Below are positions 37,151-46,352 of a DNA stretch of 64,000 nt, piece after piece. Each line of letters begins with the position of its first letter. Within the stretch, counting starts at the first letter, position 1. The notes beneath the pieces were generated by a model, which worked only from the letters and a program-made list of their open reading frames with translations, was not told the DNA's origin and ran no database searches. Origin of the DNA: SLID01 sp041667545 (GTDB taxonomy: Bacteria > Omnitrophota > Gorgyraeia > Tantalellales > Tantalellaceae); NCBI GenBank assembly GCA_041667545.1, contig JBAYES010000003.1, forward strand, positions 1 to 64,000. Direction: 5' to 3'. The translations under genes and the position numbers were made by a program.

Positions 37151-38761
37151 TCAATCGGCATCGACATCCGGCTTCGTGTCTCCATTAGGATCCTCTTCGT
37201 TTTCTTCGCCGGTGTTTTTCTGCTTTTCTTTTGCTTTGTTTTCATCTTTAACCTCAAGTCCGAGTTTTTTCATCTTTTCCTGCTCACGCTTACGCTGTTC
37301 AAAACTCTCTTCCCAATCTTTGCCGTCCTGCGCGTATAGATCCGAATACGTCACGATGCCGTTTCTTAAACCCACCTCGGCGGCCTGTGCTTCTTTAAGC
37401 GGATCTACCCATTCCCAGCCCGGGGCGATCCATGACGCGCCTGCCCAGCGTTGTCTTTTTTCATAAAATGTTCCTGAAGATATTTCTCGTTTTAGATATG
37501 CTTCTTCCAATAACATGTCCCAGACCGGCTGGCAGAATTTCTGCGCCAGCCATTCCTGACGCATCCTGAAATACCGCCGCGCTTCCAAAAGAGCCGCCCG
37601 CGCGCTTGAGTAATTTGTTTTCGAGAAATCCTTGGCCACAAGTTCATACGGAAGGCCTAAGGCCGCGGAGATGGCCTTAAGGATGCGGTCAACAAATGGT
37701 TCGAAACTCGATCCCGGACGCTGGGGATTAAACGACGTGATGCTTTCACCCGGCATAAGGTGCTTGATCATGCCCGGCTCAAGACTTTCTATGAATTGCC
37801 CGGCCGTATTCTTTTCATAAACACCGCTTGAAGATATATCCATGGACGCTTCTGAAGTAATAAAAAGAGAGAAGCACGCGGCGATCCTCGCGGCCACGAG
37901 TTCGGCTTCCGCGTACTCCCCAAGATCTTTGAAATATGCAAGTACAGGCGCGAAGAACGGCACCCCGCGCGTCTGGCCCGAGCGCAAAACATAGTAGAGA
38001 TGAAATACGTTGCGTCTGCCGTACTCGTTAAACGCCGGTATCTCTAAATAGTCCTTTTCTCCGCTCTTAGCAAAACGTATATCCCCGGGATGCGTTTTCT
38101 GAATGAAATATGAAACTGCCTCACCTTTTTCTCCTATGCGCACGCCGGATCGGATCGATTTATCCCCTCTTTTATCCGGCGGGGTATCCAATCTGTCAGA
38201 CTCAATGATCTGTAATGCCGTTTTGTACGGCCGCGCCGGATCATCAATCAACATCGGTACGATCAATGCTTCGCCGTTCTCCAATATTTGCCGGTCGACA
38301 AGCTGTTGTATCTCATAGAAATCCATACGCCTGCCCGCGTCAGCGTATGGTACCCACCTTTTCCATACCCGTTCCGCGTCTTTCTGAAATCTCCCTGCCG
38401 CCTCTTCGTCTATTTCAAGCTCTTCTTTATCAATTCGGGACTGCGGGCGAATGCCCGATCCGACCACATTCACGGTCATGGTTGAAGTAATACCTGAAGC
38501 ATGCGCGTCGTTACGGTTTAAATCACGGCTCCGTTCGCGTATGTCTTTAAGCTCCGGCAGTAAGTCAGCGTCGGCAGAACCGCCGCCCGGGATCCAAGAC
38601 GACCTGAGCCGGTCGCGGGAAGCGCCCCTGTATGAGCTAAATGATCTTGTAACTTTTATAGCCTCGCGATACATACGCCTTTTAAGTCCCGCGCGCGGGG
38701 AGAAGAATGAAACAATGCCGTCTAAACTGTTGGATAATTTTTCGGTTAATGGTGTTTTCAT
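37151..38761 (-). CDS. Portal protein (lambda gpB family)
   Basis: 536 aa. Begins with the lambda-family helical segment and R-S-x-x-x-R-D-L-x-R-N-x-x-H-A-S-G. The D-P-L-K-E-x-x-A-x-x-x-G-x-x-x-G-I-x-T motif near 440-465 is typical. The last ~50 residues are acidic low-complexity. It forms the dodecameric vertex for DNA entry. It overlaps the gpW-like gene by 4 bases. Confidence 0.88.
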   Translation of the reverse strand: MKTPLTEKLSNSLDGIVSFFSPRAGLKRRMYREAIKVTRSFSSYRGASRDRLRSSWIPGGGSADADLLPELKDIRERSRDLNRNDAHASGITSTMTVNVVGSGIRPQSRIDKEELEIDEEAAGRFQKDAERVWKRWVPYADAGRRMDFYEIQQLVDRQILENGEALIVPMLIDDPARPYKTALQIIESDRLDTPPDKRGDKSIRSGVRIGEKGEAVSYFIQKTHPGDIRFAKSGEKDYLEIPAFNEYGRRNVFHLYYVLRSGQTRGVPFFAPVLAYFKDLGEYAEAELVAARIAACFSLFITSEASMDISSSGVYEKNTAGQFIESLEPGMIKHLMPGESITSFNPQRPGSSFEPFVDRILKAISAALGLPYELVAKDFSKTNYSSARAALLEARRYFRMRQEWLAQKFCQPVWDMLLEEAYLKREISSGTFYEKRQRWAGASWIAPGWEWVDPLKEAQAAEVGLRNGIVTYSDLYAQDGKDWEESFEQRKREQEKMKKLGLEVKDENKAKEKQKNTGEENEEDPNGDTKPDVDAD

Positions 38762-38973
38762 GACGGCCTCCCGAAGGAAGCGTATGTGGTTGTCCCGCCG
38801 GATCCCGCTATCTCACGACGCAATTGATCACGCCATTTTATGAGCCCCGGCAGTTCCGAACGCTGAACGGTCCGCCCGGCAATCGAATACGATTGAACAG
38901 CGCCATTATTTATGAAAGTGTTAATGGCGATCTCAACGTTTTCGAGCATTTCTTGTTTTGTGGGTGCGGCCAT
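38758..38973 (-). CDS. Head-tail joining protein (gpW-like)
   Basis: 71 aa. A long helix with E-x-A-I-N followed by R-T-V-Q-R-S-E-L-P-G-L-I-K-W-R-D-x-L-R-R-E-I matches the gpW/DUF6148 type found between terminase and portal. It is now separated from the terminase by the inserted DUF4238 gene. Confidence 0.75.
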   Translation of the reverse strand: MAAPTKQEMLENVEIAINTFINNGAVQSYSIAGRTVQRSELPGLIKWRDQLRREIAGSGGTTTYASFGRPS

Positions 38974-38987
38974 TGTTCTCCTTAAAA

Positions 38988-39049
38988 GCCCAATAAAAAA
39001 GCCCGTTCCAGCTGGTGCACCAGAACGAGCTTTTTAAAATCTATTGGGC
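38988..39049. terminator. Nested inverted repeat at the insertion edge
   Basis: Outer arms GCCCAATA (38988-38995) and TATTGGGC (39042-39049) enclose an inner hairpin containing CTGGTG-CACCAG with flanking AAAAAGC/GCTTTTT. It can terminate in both directions and marks the left edge of the reverse-oriented DUF4238 gene, just upstream of the gpW-like start codon. Confidence 0.7.
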
Positions 39050-39153
39050 GCTAAAACGGTGATCAGCCGTTTAGCTTTTTATCTTCTACAAGTATGATAT
39101 AATTAATTCGATTTTTCAATGGGGTCGATACTACAAAATAGTACGAGGATAAA

Positions 39154-40203
39154 ATGGCCGAATATAAGAAACAACATTATGTCCCAAGGTGCTACTTGAG
39201 ATTTTTTTCAAATGACCAAACAAATAAATTAATCAATTTATACAACATAAAGAACAATCGCTGTATTAACAACGCTCCCCTAAATGACCAATGCTATGAA
39301 AAATACTATTATGGCAAAAACCCAGAACAGGAAAAAAGGTTGTCAAAAATTGAAAGCGCGGCTACATCTGCAATAGAAAACATCCTTAAAAATGGACGCT
39401 TGCCGAAAGTAAACAGTGAACAACATCTCGCATTGATTCTTTTTATTTTATTACAAACAGCCCGAACCCCCTCTGCGGAATCGGATTCCATTTGTTCGTT
39501 TACTTCTCTCATAAAAGAACTGCTTATTTACGGAAATCCACAACATAAAAAGGCGATTAAAGAAGCAACAATAAGAATGTCAAACATGCCGTCAATAAAT
39601 GTTGCTTCCGCCATCAGATCAATGTTCTTATTGTTTGATTTAAAATACAAACTCTTTAGAAACCGTTCCCATGAAGGTTTTATAACTTCAGACCATCCCG
39701 CTGTAAAATATAATTTTTTATACGAAAAGAGGAAAAACCATTTAACAAAAACAGGCTTTGCTACTCGTGGTCTTCAAATATTCATACCCATTTCTTCTCG
39801 ATACTGCTTGATGTTTTATGATGGCACTTCTTATAAATTTGGTTTTCTGCGGCAAGATACTATAGATGTAACAAAGCCGGAAACCGTAGACTCAATAAAT
39901 TGTTTGCAACTGATAAATCGACCAAAAAATATTTATTTTGACAACATGGTTTCGTCGTCTTATGTTCAAAATATAGTTTCATCTAATCAAGGGTTGTTGG
40001 CTGACAGCAAATTTACTCTTAAAAAACACCCACAAGGTTTCTATCTTCATGAACAAACCAAAGATTTTAATCTTAAAATCCCTACCATCAGGATTATTCC
40101 CAATGCGCGTAAAGCAATAAAGACGTCTGATATACGTAACCCAGAATTATTACGACTCAATAATATGCTTTTTGATAACGTTGACAAGCAAAACAAAAAA
40201 TAG
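39154..40203 (+). CDS. DUF4238 protein, reverse-oriented insertion in the head operon
   Basis: 349 aa. N-terminus A-E-Y-K-K-Q-H-Y-V-P-R-C-Y-L-R-F-F-S is the DUF4238 signature. The biochemical function of this family is not known to me. It is the only + strand gene between 6.6 and 46.8 kb, splits terminase from the gpW-like gene, is visibly more AT-rich than its neighbours and has its own TATAAT box (39098-39103). These are the marks of a late-acquired moron, perhaps expressed from the prophage and protecting the host (inference). Confidence 0.8.
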   Translation: MAEYKKQHYVPRCYLRFFSNDQTNKLINLYNIKNNRCINNAPLNDQCYEKYYYGKNPEQEKRLSKIESAATSAIENILKNGRLPKVNSEQHLALILFILLQTARTPSAESDSICSFTSLIKELLIYGNPQHKKAIKEATIRMSNMPSINVASAIRSMFLLFDLKYKLFRNRSHEGFITSDHPAVKYNFLYEKRKNHLTKTGFATRGLQIFIPISSRYCLMFYDGTSYKFGFLRQDTIDVTKPETVDSINCLQLINRPKNIYFDNMVSSSYVQNIVSSNQGLLADSKFTLKKHPQGFYLHEQTKDFNLKIPTIRIIPNARKAIKTSDIRNPELLRLNNMLFDNVDKQNKK

Positions 40204-40215
40204 GCTTTTCCTGTT

Positions 40216-40440
40216 TTATCCCTCAGTTTCTACACTTTTAAACTTCTTCCCACACCCACGACACACATGATATCGTACCGGCAGTCGGCTCACATAGCAT
40301 CGAACATCTTTGCTTTGGCATTTCGGGCAACGTAACGGGATAAACGTAACTCCGCACTGATCATCGTCTGCCGGAGTGGTCTCTTTTACAGGCTCATCTT
40401 CTTTAATCCAATTTTTGTATCTTTTTATCCATCGCCCCAT
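40216..40440 (-). CDS. Small zinc-ribbon protein
   Basis: 74 aa from the ATG at 40440, which overlaps the terminase stop (TAATG). C-P-K-C ... C-R-G-C (about residues 38-41 and 60-63) form a zinc ribbon. Similar tiny ribbon proteins accompany terminases in many phages; the function is unknown. Confidence 0.65.
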   Translation of the reverse strand: MGRWIKRYKNWIKEDEPVKETTPADDDQCGVTFIPLRCPKCQSKDVRCYVSRLPVRYHVCRGCGKKFKSVETEG

Positions 40441-42284
40441 TAAATCCACGATCCCTTTGTTTTGCGGAGCCAACTCTCACGGTTCTGATCTTCCGTAACG
40501 ACCTTATGAACACGCGGCGCGTTCTCCCGCCGCATGTTAAGGGCCCTTATAATATCCGCGGCCGCGAGCGCGTACACTTCGGCGTCCAGATAGTGATTAG
40601 CCGCGGATTCCTTCTTTTTCTGCCAGACCTCTTTGGCTTTGCCGGTTGTTCGGTTACGGACAAGTACTTTATGCTCTGAAGTAAACTGCGCAAGATACTC
40701 ATCACCGGGATTCCTGAAGATATGCCACTTACCCGGATTCTGCGACGTAACAAGGCGGTTCATCTTGTCTTTATACTGAGTGACGTTCAGATTCCAAAGC
40801 ACAAGCCCTCCTGAAATGACCGCACCTGTACGTGAATTGATATCAATCTTGTTCGCCCTGTAGAACCGGCCGCCGGTAATGTCCTCAAGCCCTTTGATCG
40901 CCTTTGCCTTATCCGGCCATTCGCGGCAAAAACGATACACCTCGTCCGTCCGGAAACCCGAATCGACACATGTCATGTAAACGCCCAAAGCCTCGCCTGA
41001 CCTTACCCGGCTGTATTCTGTTTTAAATATACTCTCGATGATATCTTCCCAATATTCAACCCTGTCGGCCCGGATAAGCCACGACTCTTCGTAATAACCC
41101 CAACCGCGAATAACGTAATAGAAATGATCTTTCTGCACATCAACACCGGCCGTCAGCACCAAGACCTCATCAGGAACAACGCACTGATCATAATCACGCG
41201 CAAGATTCCGCACCTTATCGACTGTTGTCTCCTCAATCTTCTCCTCCCAGACCTCGGCAAGCCAAGAATTAACGAAATTCATCAAAAGCTCAACGTAGTC
41301 TTTTGATTTCATAAATTCAGCCGCTATATCGCTCCACGTGAGCCACGGTGAATATAGCGAACTTACCCAAAAGCCGCGGTTACGATTATGCCCATTTTTA
41401 TCTGCTATCCATTCACCTGCTATCATCATTTTTTGTTTATGAATATCATCTATACGCTTTTTACAGTGGATGCATTCATACCAAGCAAGCCGGTTATTCT
41501 TGATCTGTTCGGCTGATGTTTCTTCTTTCGGCCATTTGATCTGTCCGAAAACAAATACCTGCCTTTTCCCGCAATGCGGACACGGCACATAAAACCTGCG
41601 TTGGTCGGATTTATCGTATTCGCGGAAGATGTATCCCTCGCGCGTGGTGGGTGTGGAAACTTTAACCGTTTTTTTGTTCCAAAAGGTTTTCTGTCTCTCA
41701 GAAGCCAGCTTGATAGGATCCGCTTCCCGGCCCGAAAACTTCGGGTATTTGTCTACCTCGTCCAAAAAAAGATACCGGATCGGCCGCGAGGCAAGGTCCG
41801 CAGGGCTATTCGAACCGGCAAAATAAAGTATCATTCTGTCGAAATGATATTCGAGTTTTGTAATGTCATCGGCATTTGCCGGGATATAACGGTTTAAGAC
41901 CGGCGAGCACTCTATCATCGGCCGGACGCGGTTATATGACACGCTTTTTGCGTCATCCGCGCGCGGTGAAACCATCAGTGTCGGCCCCGGATCCTGATCG
42001 ATAATAAACCCAAGCATGTTATACATCGATTCAGTTTTTCCGACCTGTGACGCCGCCATGACCGTTATCTCATCAACATATGGATCCGTAAACGCGTCCA
42101 TGATCCCCTTAAGATATGGCGTGCGCGCTGTCGACCACTGGCCCGGCTCCGCTGACGTTTTCACATCAAGCCGCCGGAATTGATCCGCCCATTCGCTCAC
42201 TGTTATCTTGGCGGGTAATACCCACTCAACGGCCCCGTACGGTACAACTGTCTTAAGTATTTCTCTTCCCAGTTTTATTGGCAT
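40440..42284 (-). CDS. Terminase large subunit (lambda gpA family)
   Basis: 614 aa. Walker A-like A-S-Q-V-G-K-T-E-S near residue 80, Walker B L-F-L-D-E-V-D near 148, a C-P-H-C-G-K and C-I-H-C zinc pair around 230-275, and the nuclease half with conserved acidic residues after about 350. It packages DNA into proheads. gpA-family terminases usually cut at cos sites, so a cos-type end is expected; I did not locate it. Confidence 0.9.
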   Translation of the reverse strand: MPIKLGREILKTVVPYGAVEWVLPAKITVSEWADQFRRLDVKTSAEPGQWSTARTPYLKGIMDAFTDPYVDEITVMAASQVGKTESMYNMLGFIIDQDPGPTLMVSPRADDAKSVSYNRVRPMIECSPVLNRYIPANADDITKLEYHFDRMILYFAGSNSPADLASRPIRYLFLDEVDKYPKFSGREADPIKLASERQKTFWNKKTVKVSTPTTREGYIFREYDKSDQRRFYVPCPHCGKRQVFVFGQIKWPKEETSAEQIKNNRLAWYECIHCKKRIDDIHKQKMMIAGEWIADKNGHNRNRGFWVSSLYSPWLTWSDIAAEFMKSKDYVELLMNFVNSWLAEVWEEKIEETTVDKVRNLARDYDQCVVPDEVLVLTAGVDVQKDHFYYVIRGWGYYEESWLIRADRVEYWEDIIESIFKTEYSRVRSGEALGVYMTCVDSGFRTDEVYRFCREWPDKAKAIKGLEDITGGRFYRANKIDINSRTGAVISGGLVLWNLNVTQYKDKMNRLVTSQNPGKWHIFRNPGDEYLAQFTSEHKVLVRNRTTGKAKEVWQKKKESAANHYLDAEVYALAAADIIRALNMRRENAPRVHKVVTEDQNRESWLRKTKGSWI

Positions 42285-42879
42285 TCTGTTTCCCCGCGAA
42301 TTGGTCGATTATGTACCTTATTTCCTGATCCAGAATTTCACACACAACCTTCGGATCCTGCTGATAAAGCTTCGGCGCGATATGTTTCGGCAACCTTAAA
42401 AATCCGGCTTTAATGCCCCTGATCTGATTCTTCACGATGGATACGTGATCTTCGAACGGTATAACCTCGCCTTCTTTCTGTTTTAGTTCTATCTCGCTTA
42501 GTTTCGCGCGATTCTTCCGGTATTCCTTGTCCCAATAGTCCTTGCCGTTGTCCTCTTCCGATCCCTGCTTCTTGTAAAACCATTTGAAAACATCCCCGAC
42601 CTTAAACCGCGCGATCTCCCCGGACGCGTCCCTGAATACCGGCATACCCTGCTGAACATACCGCCTGATCATCCGCGGGGATTTCTCGAGATACACACAT
42701 AAGGTCGGCAGATCTACCGTTCCATCGATGACTCCTGTGTGCCGCTGTTCCGATTTCTCGAACTCCTCAAGCTCTTTGAGTTCTTTCGACGACAGCGACC
42801 CGCGGCCCAGCTTTTCGACAATGGCGATATAACGTTTCTTCTTGGCAATATCAACAAGGTTGCGGTTCTTTTCATCCAT
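42253..42879 (-). CDS. Terminase small subunit (gpNu1-like)
   Basis: 208 aa. A winged helix-turn-helix near 55-110 (L-P-T-L-C-V-Y-L-x-x-S-P-R-M-I-R-R-Y-V-Q-Q-G-M-P-V) matches the Nu1 DNA-binding domain, followed by a helical region that binds gpA. It overlaps the large-subunit start by 32 bases. Confidence 0.8.
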   Translation of the reverse strand: MDEKNRNLVDIAKKKRYIAIVEKLGRGSLSSKELKELEEFEKSEQRHTGVIDGTVDLPTLCVYLEKSPRMIRRYVQQGMPVFRDASGEIARFKVGDVFKWFYKKQGSEEDNGKDYWDKEYRKNRAKLSEIELKQKEGEVIPFEDHVSIVKNQIRGIKAGFLRLPKHIAPKLYQQDPKVVCEILDQEIRYIIDQFAGKQNANKTGKRNT

Positions 42880-44176
42880 TACTTTCCCTTATAGCTTTTT
42901 TGCCTGTAAATTCCTCCCAGCGTTTCACCGCCACATCACAGAAGACCGGCTCGATCTCCATGGCGAAAACCCTCCGGTTCAGCCTCTCCCCCGCGATAAT
43001 TTGCGATCCCGAACCGGAAAACGGTTCATAACAAACATCCCCGGGCACAGTATGAACCCGCATAGGTATGGCAAAAACCTCGGTCGGCTTTACGGTCGGA
43101 TGATCAAGTCCCGGATTGCGTTTCTTCCCTTCCCAGTCCAGTTCCCATACGTCGGTATGATATTCCGGCGTTTCGGGATCTCCCGTTCTTAAAAATCCAA
43201 CCGTCCATACAGTTCCGATCGCCTTATTTTTTGGCTTATAATCCGGCTTATTCCCTTTCACCCACATCAAAAGACACGGCTCATGCCGCCACGAATAAAA
43301 CGAATAAGTCAAAATGACGCATGGTTTGACCCAGACAATCTCCTGATGAATCAGAATCCCGATCTCCTTGCAAAGGCCCTCGATATCAGAACGCCGCTTT
43401 GAGGCGTGCCACATATAAAGTGCGGTCTTTTCTTTGATGAATCCAAGGCCCACGGTCAAAAACTTGCGCATGAAATCCACCGCGTCCGGAATGTCGATCT
43501 CGTGATAGACGTTCGACCAGTCCCGGCCGCCGTTAGGCCTGTCGGCTCCGGTATAGTCTACGCAATACGGCGGATCCGTGGCGAACAAACTTGCTTTGTG
43601 GCCGTCCATAAGCCGTGCGACATCAGTCTCGCTGGTAGAATCCCCGCACAAAAGCCGGTGATCGCCCAAAATCCATAAATCGCCTTTTTGGGTAATAGTT
43701 TCTTTTGGCGGCTCCGGGATATCATCCGGAAGGGTCTTTCCGCTTCCCAAATTTTCCACGCCCATATCCCCGACACTTTCCCGTAAACTCTGAAGACGCA
43801 GATTGAGATAGTCATCCGCCGCCTCTTTTCGCAACTTTTCCAAAAGCGGGATAAGCGCGGCCGTCCACTGTCCGGCGATCTCGCTATTATTAAGCGTCAC
43901 GTTCATCGCCTGCTCTTGGATCTCGTCAAGATCGACCATAATAGCCGAAACCGTTTCCACACCGTCCGATTGCAATACCTTGTACCGCTGATGCCCGGAA
44001 ACAATCCTCATGTTCCGCTTATTAACGATTAAAAGATCCACATACCCAAACTTCTCCAGACTGTGTCTGAGACCCGCGTAAGCCTGCTCTGTTATCTCGC
44101 GGGGGTTGTACGGTGCTGGACTTAAATCCGCTACCCTGACTTCACTAATTTCCGGTTTAACATTGATTTTTGCCAC
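42872..44176 (-). CDS. ParB-domain / DNA N-methyltransferase fusion
   Basis: 434 aa. Residues about 5-100 form a ParB/Srx-like domain (P-Y-N-P-R, then S-G-H-Q-R). A D-P-P-Y motif near 190 and F-S-G-S-G near 393 define a beta-class N6-adenine or N4-cytosine methyltransferase. Such phage enzymes modify their own genome against host restriction. It overlaps the small terminase gene by 8 bases, so it belongs to the late transcript. Confidence 0.88.
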   Translation of the reverse strand: MAKINVKPEISEVRVADLSPAPYNPREITEQAYAGLRHSLEKFGYVDLLIVNKRNMRIVSGHQRYKVLQSDGVETVSAIMVDLDEIQEQAMNVTLNNSEIAGQWTAALIPLLEKLRKEAADDYLNLRLQSLRESVGDMGVENLGSGKTLPDDIPEPPKETITQKGDLWILGDHRLLCGDSTSETDVARLMDGHKASLFATDPPYCVDYTGADRPNGGRDWSNVYHEIDIPDAVDFMRKFLTVGLGFIKEKTALYMWHASKRRSDIEGLCKEIGILIHQEIVWVKPCVILTYSFYSWRHEPCLLMWVKGNKPDYKPKNKAIGTVWTVGFLRTGDPETPEYHTDVWELDWEGKKRNPGLDHPTVKPTEVFAIPMRVHTVPGDVCYEPFSGSGSQIIAGERLNRRVFAMEIEPVFCDVAVKRWEEFTGKKAIRESNG

Positions 44177-44446
44177 GATTTTCTCCTTTTTTATGTGCCT
44201 TCATGTCCATCAAAAAGCCCTTTTTAAATCCTATCTAAACTTGTTTTTGCGGCATCTATTCGCCTATTTCCCAATAAAAACGGTCATTTCCGTCATTTTT
44301 ATGATAAACATTTAAAATCTCAAAAGTGATGGACATGGACATCGTTTTTTAAACCTGTAATCACTGAAGGCTCGCGCCTCGCCCGACCCTCACCCGACAC
44401 CCCCTTCCAAGGACCCGTAAACCTTCTTTTAAACACAAACCCCGAG
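44177..44446. other. Intergenic region between late and replication genes
   Basis: No gene visible. ATGTCCATC near 44208 and GATGGACATGGACAT near 44326 form a long-range inverted repeat about 110 bp apart. The late operon promoter on the - strand should lie here, but I see no convincing -35/-10 pair. A late promoter read by the sigma-like factor at 45819-46352 is possible. Confidence 0.4.
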
Positions 44447-44613
44447 TTATCCACAAATCCACAACCTCTACTACTAATTTTTGATAGTTATCTCTTGTTA
44501 TTATCTTTTGTTAGGGTGACACCCTTGTCACTACTTCTGGTGACACCGGTGTCACCACTCCGGTGACAGGGCTGTCACCGGTGACATCAGTGTCACTACT
44601 TGATTGTGGATAA
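44447..44613. other. Candidate replication origin of prophage B
   Basis: Two perfect DnaA boxes, TTATCCACA (44447-44455) and its complement TGTGGATAA (44605-44613), bracket an AT-rich stretch and four palindromic iterons GTGACA-N4-TGTCAC at 44516-44531, 44540-44555, 44563-44578 and 44581-44596. All four iterons lie within the 3' end of the replication gene and dictate its repetitive V-T/S-P C-terminus. The arrangement parallels lambda ori inside gene O. Confidence 0.75.
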
Positions 44614-44930
44614 CTTTTCACCCCGGCGATATTGAGTAATTTATAAATGTTCGGCTTCCCCTTCTTTCGTTCTATCGCAATAACCTTCAAAAGCTCCAAT
44701 CGTTTAACCGCGCGCATAATTGTCCGTCTGGATACTCCGCAATGATATGCCAGCGTAGTAACAGACGGAAAACAGTCTTGCGCCTTATAATTAGCGTAAT
44801 AACAAAGCCATGAATAAACAGCAACGCCCATGGTACCGGCGCCTTCCGAGATAAGCCTTAATGCCGCCTTATCTATCCAAAGGAATTTGCCGTCGCGCAG
44901 ATCCCTGATGTCGAACTTTTCGTTTCCCAT
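44511..44930 (-). CDS. Phage replication initiator-like helix-turn-helix protein
   Basis: 139 aa from the ATG at 44930. A winged helix-turn-helix occupies about 25-95 (F-P-S-V-T-T-L-A-Y-H-C-G-V-S-R-R-T-I-M-R-A-V-K-R-L), as in the DNA-binding domains of phage replication initiators. The C-terminus is a low-complexity Val/Thr/Pro/Ser tail encoded by the iterons. It probably binds those iterons and recruits the host helicase, like lambda O. No helicase loader was recognised beside it. Confidence 0.75.
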   Translation of the reverse strand: MGNEKFDIRDLRDGKFLWIDKAALRLISEGAGTMGVAVYSWLCYYANYKAQDCFPSVTTLAYHCGVSRRTIMRAVKRLELLKVIAIERKKGKPNIYKLLNIAGVKSYPQSSSDTDVTGDSPVTGVVTPVSPEVVTRVSP

Positions 44931-44941
44931 GGAAAACCTTT

Positions 44942-45184
44942 TCAATATGAAATAACCTCATACCAAGCCATGTTGCCTTTGAGGTTCCGCCGGATGCATT
45001 CTTCTTTGTCGATCTTCCTCACGATGCCTTGCAAAACAAAATCCCTGATCGTCCTCTCGGCGCGCAAATAATAATTATTGGTGCCGAAAGATATGACCTC
45101 GGCCTTTGAAAAGGTCTTGGTTTGCCTGCACCAGCGTAATAGCCGTTCTTCTTTTGATAAAAATTTATCTGTCTGCTCAATCAT
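44942..45184 (-). CDS. Small phage protein, possibly winged-helix
   Basis: 80 aa from the ATG at 45184 (AGGAGG five bases upstream). Helical, with a pattern F-S-K-A-E-V-I-S-F-G-x-x-x-Y-Y-L-R-A-E-R-T-I-R-D-F-V reminiscent of a winged helix. It lies directly upstream of the initiator gene in the same transcript. Function unknown. Confidence 0.6.
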   Translation of the reverse strand: MIEQTDKFLSKEERLLRWCRQTKTFSKAEVISFGTNNYYLRAERTIRDFVLQGIVRKIDKEECIRRNLKGNMAWYEVISY

Positions 45185-45202
45185 TTTCACCTCCTCGTCA
45201 AT

Positions 45203-45520
45203 TCATCTGGCCCAGCTGATCCAGCCCCACAAAGCCAAGAAAAAGTACACAACAAACAGAAATGACTGAGCGTATAAACGTTTCCGGAAATCGATCACTG
45301 CCCATGAGGCGTTCGTAAACATCCATACCAGAAACCCGGCCGGATCTTTATTCACGTTTAACACAACCCCAAAAATAGACAGGCCCGCGAGCATCCACAT
45401 CACCAGCTCTTTGAACTCTTTCGCATCCTTGCCGAACGGCCGGTTGGCTTCGATGAGCCTGCGCCGGTTGTACCAGCTCAACTTTCTGTATACGCTCTTC
45501 CATCCCTTATTAACTTTCAT
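45203..45520 (-). CDS. Small membrane protein
   Basis: 105 aa from the ATG at 45520; the longer frame to 45640 overlaps the upstream gene and is not needed. Two or three hydrophobic segments (about 42-55, 62-75 and 85-102). Unrecognised early phage membrane protein; superinfection exclusion would be a guess. Confidence 0.55.
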   Translation of the reverse strand: MKVNKGWKSVYRKLSWYNRRRLIEANRPFGKDAKEFKELVMWMLAGLSIFGVVLNVNKDPAGFLVWMFTNASWAVIDFRKRLYAQSFLFVVYFFLALWGWISWAR

Positions 45521-45800
45521 CGGGCCTTCCCTCCTTCCTCTTGGGTACTCTTTCAACGATAAATAATTCTTCGCCGATTTCTTCGGTAGCGCATTCGGTA
45601 AACACGCTCGCAAGAAGCGCTCCCACATCGTCGGTAACATGAATGATCACGCGGTGGCCGGACATAAGAAACGAACCGTCCATCTTTACCCGGGCTTTTC
45701 CGAAAACACCGCGCGCCGCTCGCACAGCCGATTCCATCTGTTCCTGAATCAGCTGTTTATCGATCCTTTCATCAAATTCGAACTTATACACGAACTCCAT
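45510..45800 (-). CDS. Hypothetical early phage protein
   Basis: 96 aa, soluble, alternating strands and helices, no recognised motif. It overlaps the next gene by 11 bases and follows the sigma-like gene, so it belongs to the same leftward transcript. Confidence 0.6.
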   Translation of the reverse strand: MEFVYKFEFDERIDKQLIQEQMESAVRAARGVFGKARVKMDGSFLMSGHRVIIHVTDDVGALLASVFTECATEEIGEELFIVERVPKRKEGRPDES

Positions 45801-45818
45801 GTAATTCCTCCTCTCTGA

Positions 45819-46352
45819 TCACCTCAGATACTCTTCAAGCCCTACTTTTCTAAATACTTCACGAATTCGTTTGATCTCATCCTGAAGGGTAGTCCGCGGG
45901 ATATTCATTACGTCTCCGACCTTCACCTGACTCATCCCTTCCGACAAATACCGGCATATCTGCTTCTGCCTGAAAGAAAGGTTGGCCGTTGCTTTCGACA
46001 TCGCCTCAGGAAGATCCGCCGCCGTTATTTTTATCGTTGTCTGTTCTTCAACCATCAGTATTCTCTCCTTCGTGCTGATCATTTTTTCGTCATCATCCAT
46101 CGCGTCAAGCGATTCACTCTCATATGAAACTCTTCGTTTATTCGCGGCTCTTCTGCGTATAAGATCGGCTATTTTGTTACGTGTGACCCTGTTAAGGAAT
46201 GTGCGCTCGGATGCCCCTGACTCGGAACGATACTGCTCTTTCATGAAAAACCAATGAATCAAACATTCCTGCAAAAGATCTTCAATTCCTTCTTTCCGAA
46301 GACTCGCGTAGTCGCGTTGCGCGCCCTTGACAGAACAAAGAATCTCCCGCAA
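45819..46352 (-). CDS. Sigma-70-like factor / phage transcription regulator
   Basis: 177 aa with a TTG start at 46352 supported by AGGAG six bases upstream. Region 2-like helices (E-D-L-L-Q-E-C-L-I-H-W-F, about 23-34; then T-F-L-N-R-V-T-R-N-K-I-A-D-L-I-R-R-R) and a region 4-like helix-turn-helix (L-S-F-R-Q-K-Q-I-C-R-Y-L-S-E-G-M-S, T-T-L-Q-D-E-I near the C-terminus) are present. It may direct late phage transcription. Confidence 0.75.
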   Translation of the reverse strand: MREILCSVKGAQRDYASLRKEGIEDLLQECLIHWFFMKEQYRSESGASERTFLNRVTRNKIADLIRRRAANKRRVSYESESLDAMDDDEKMISTKERILMVEEQTTIKITAADLPEAMSKATANLSFRQKQICRYLSEGMSQVKVGDVMNIPRTTLQDEIKRIREVFRKVGLEEYLR

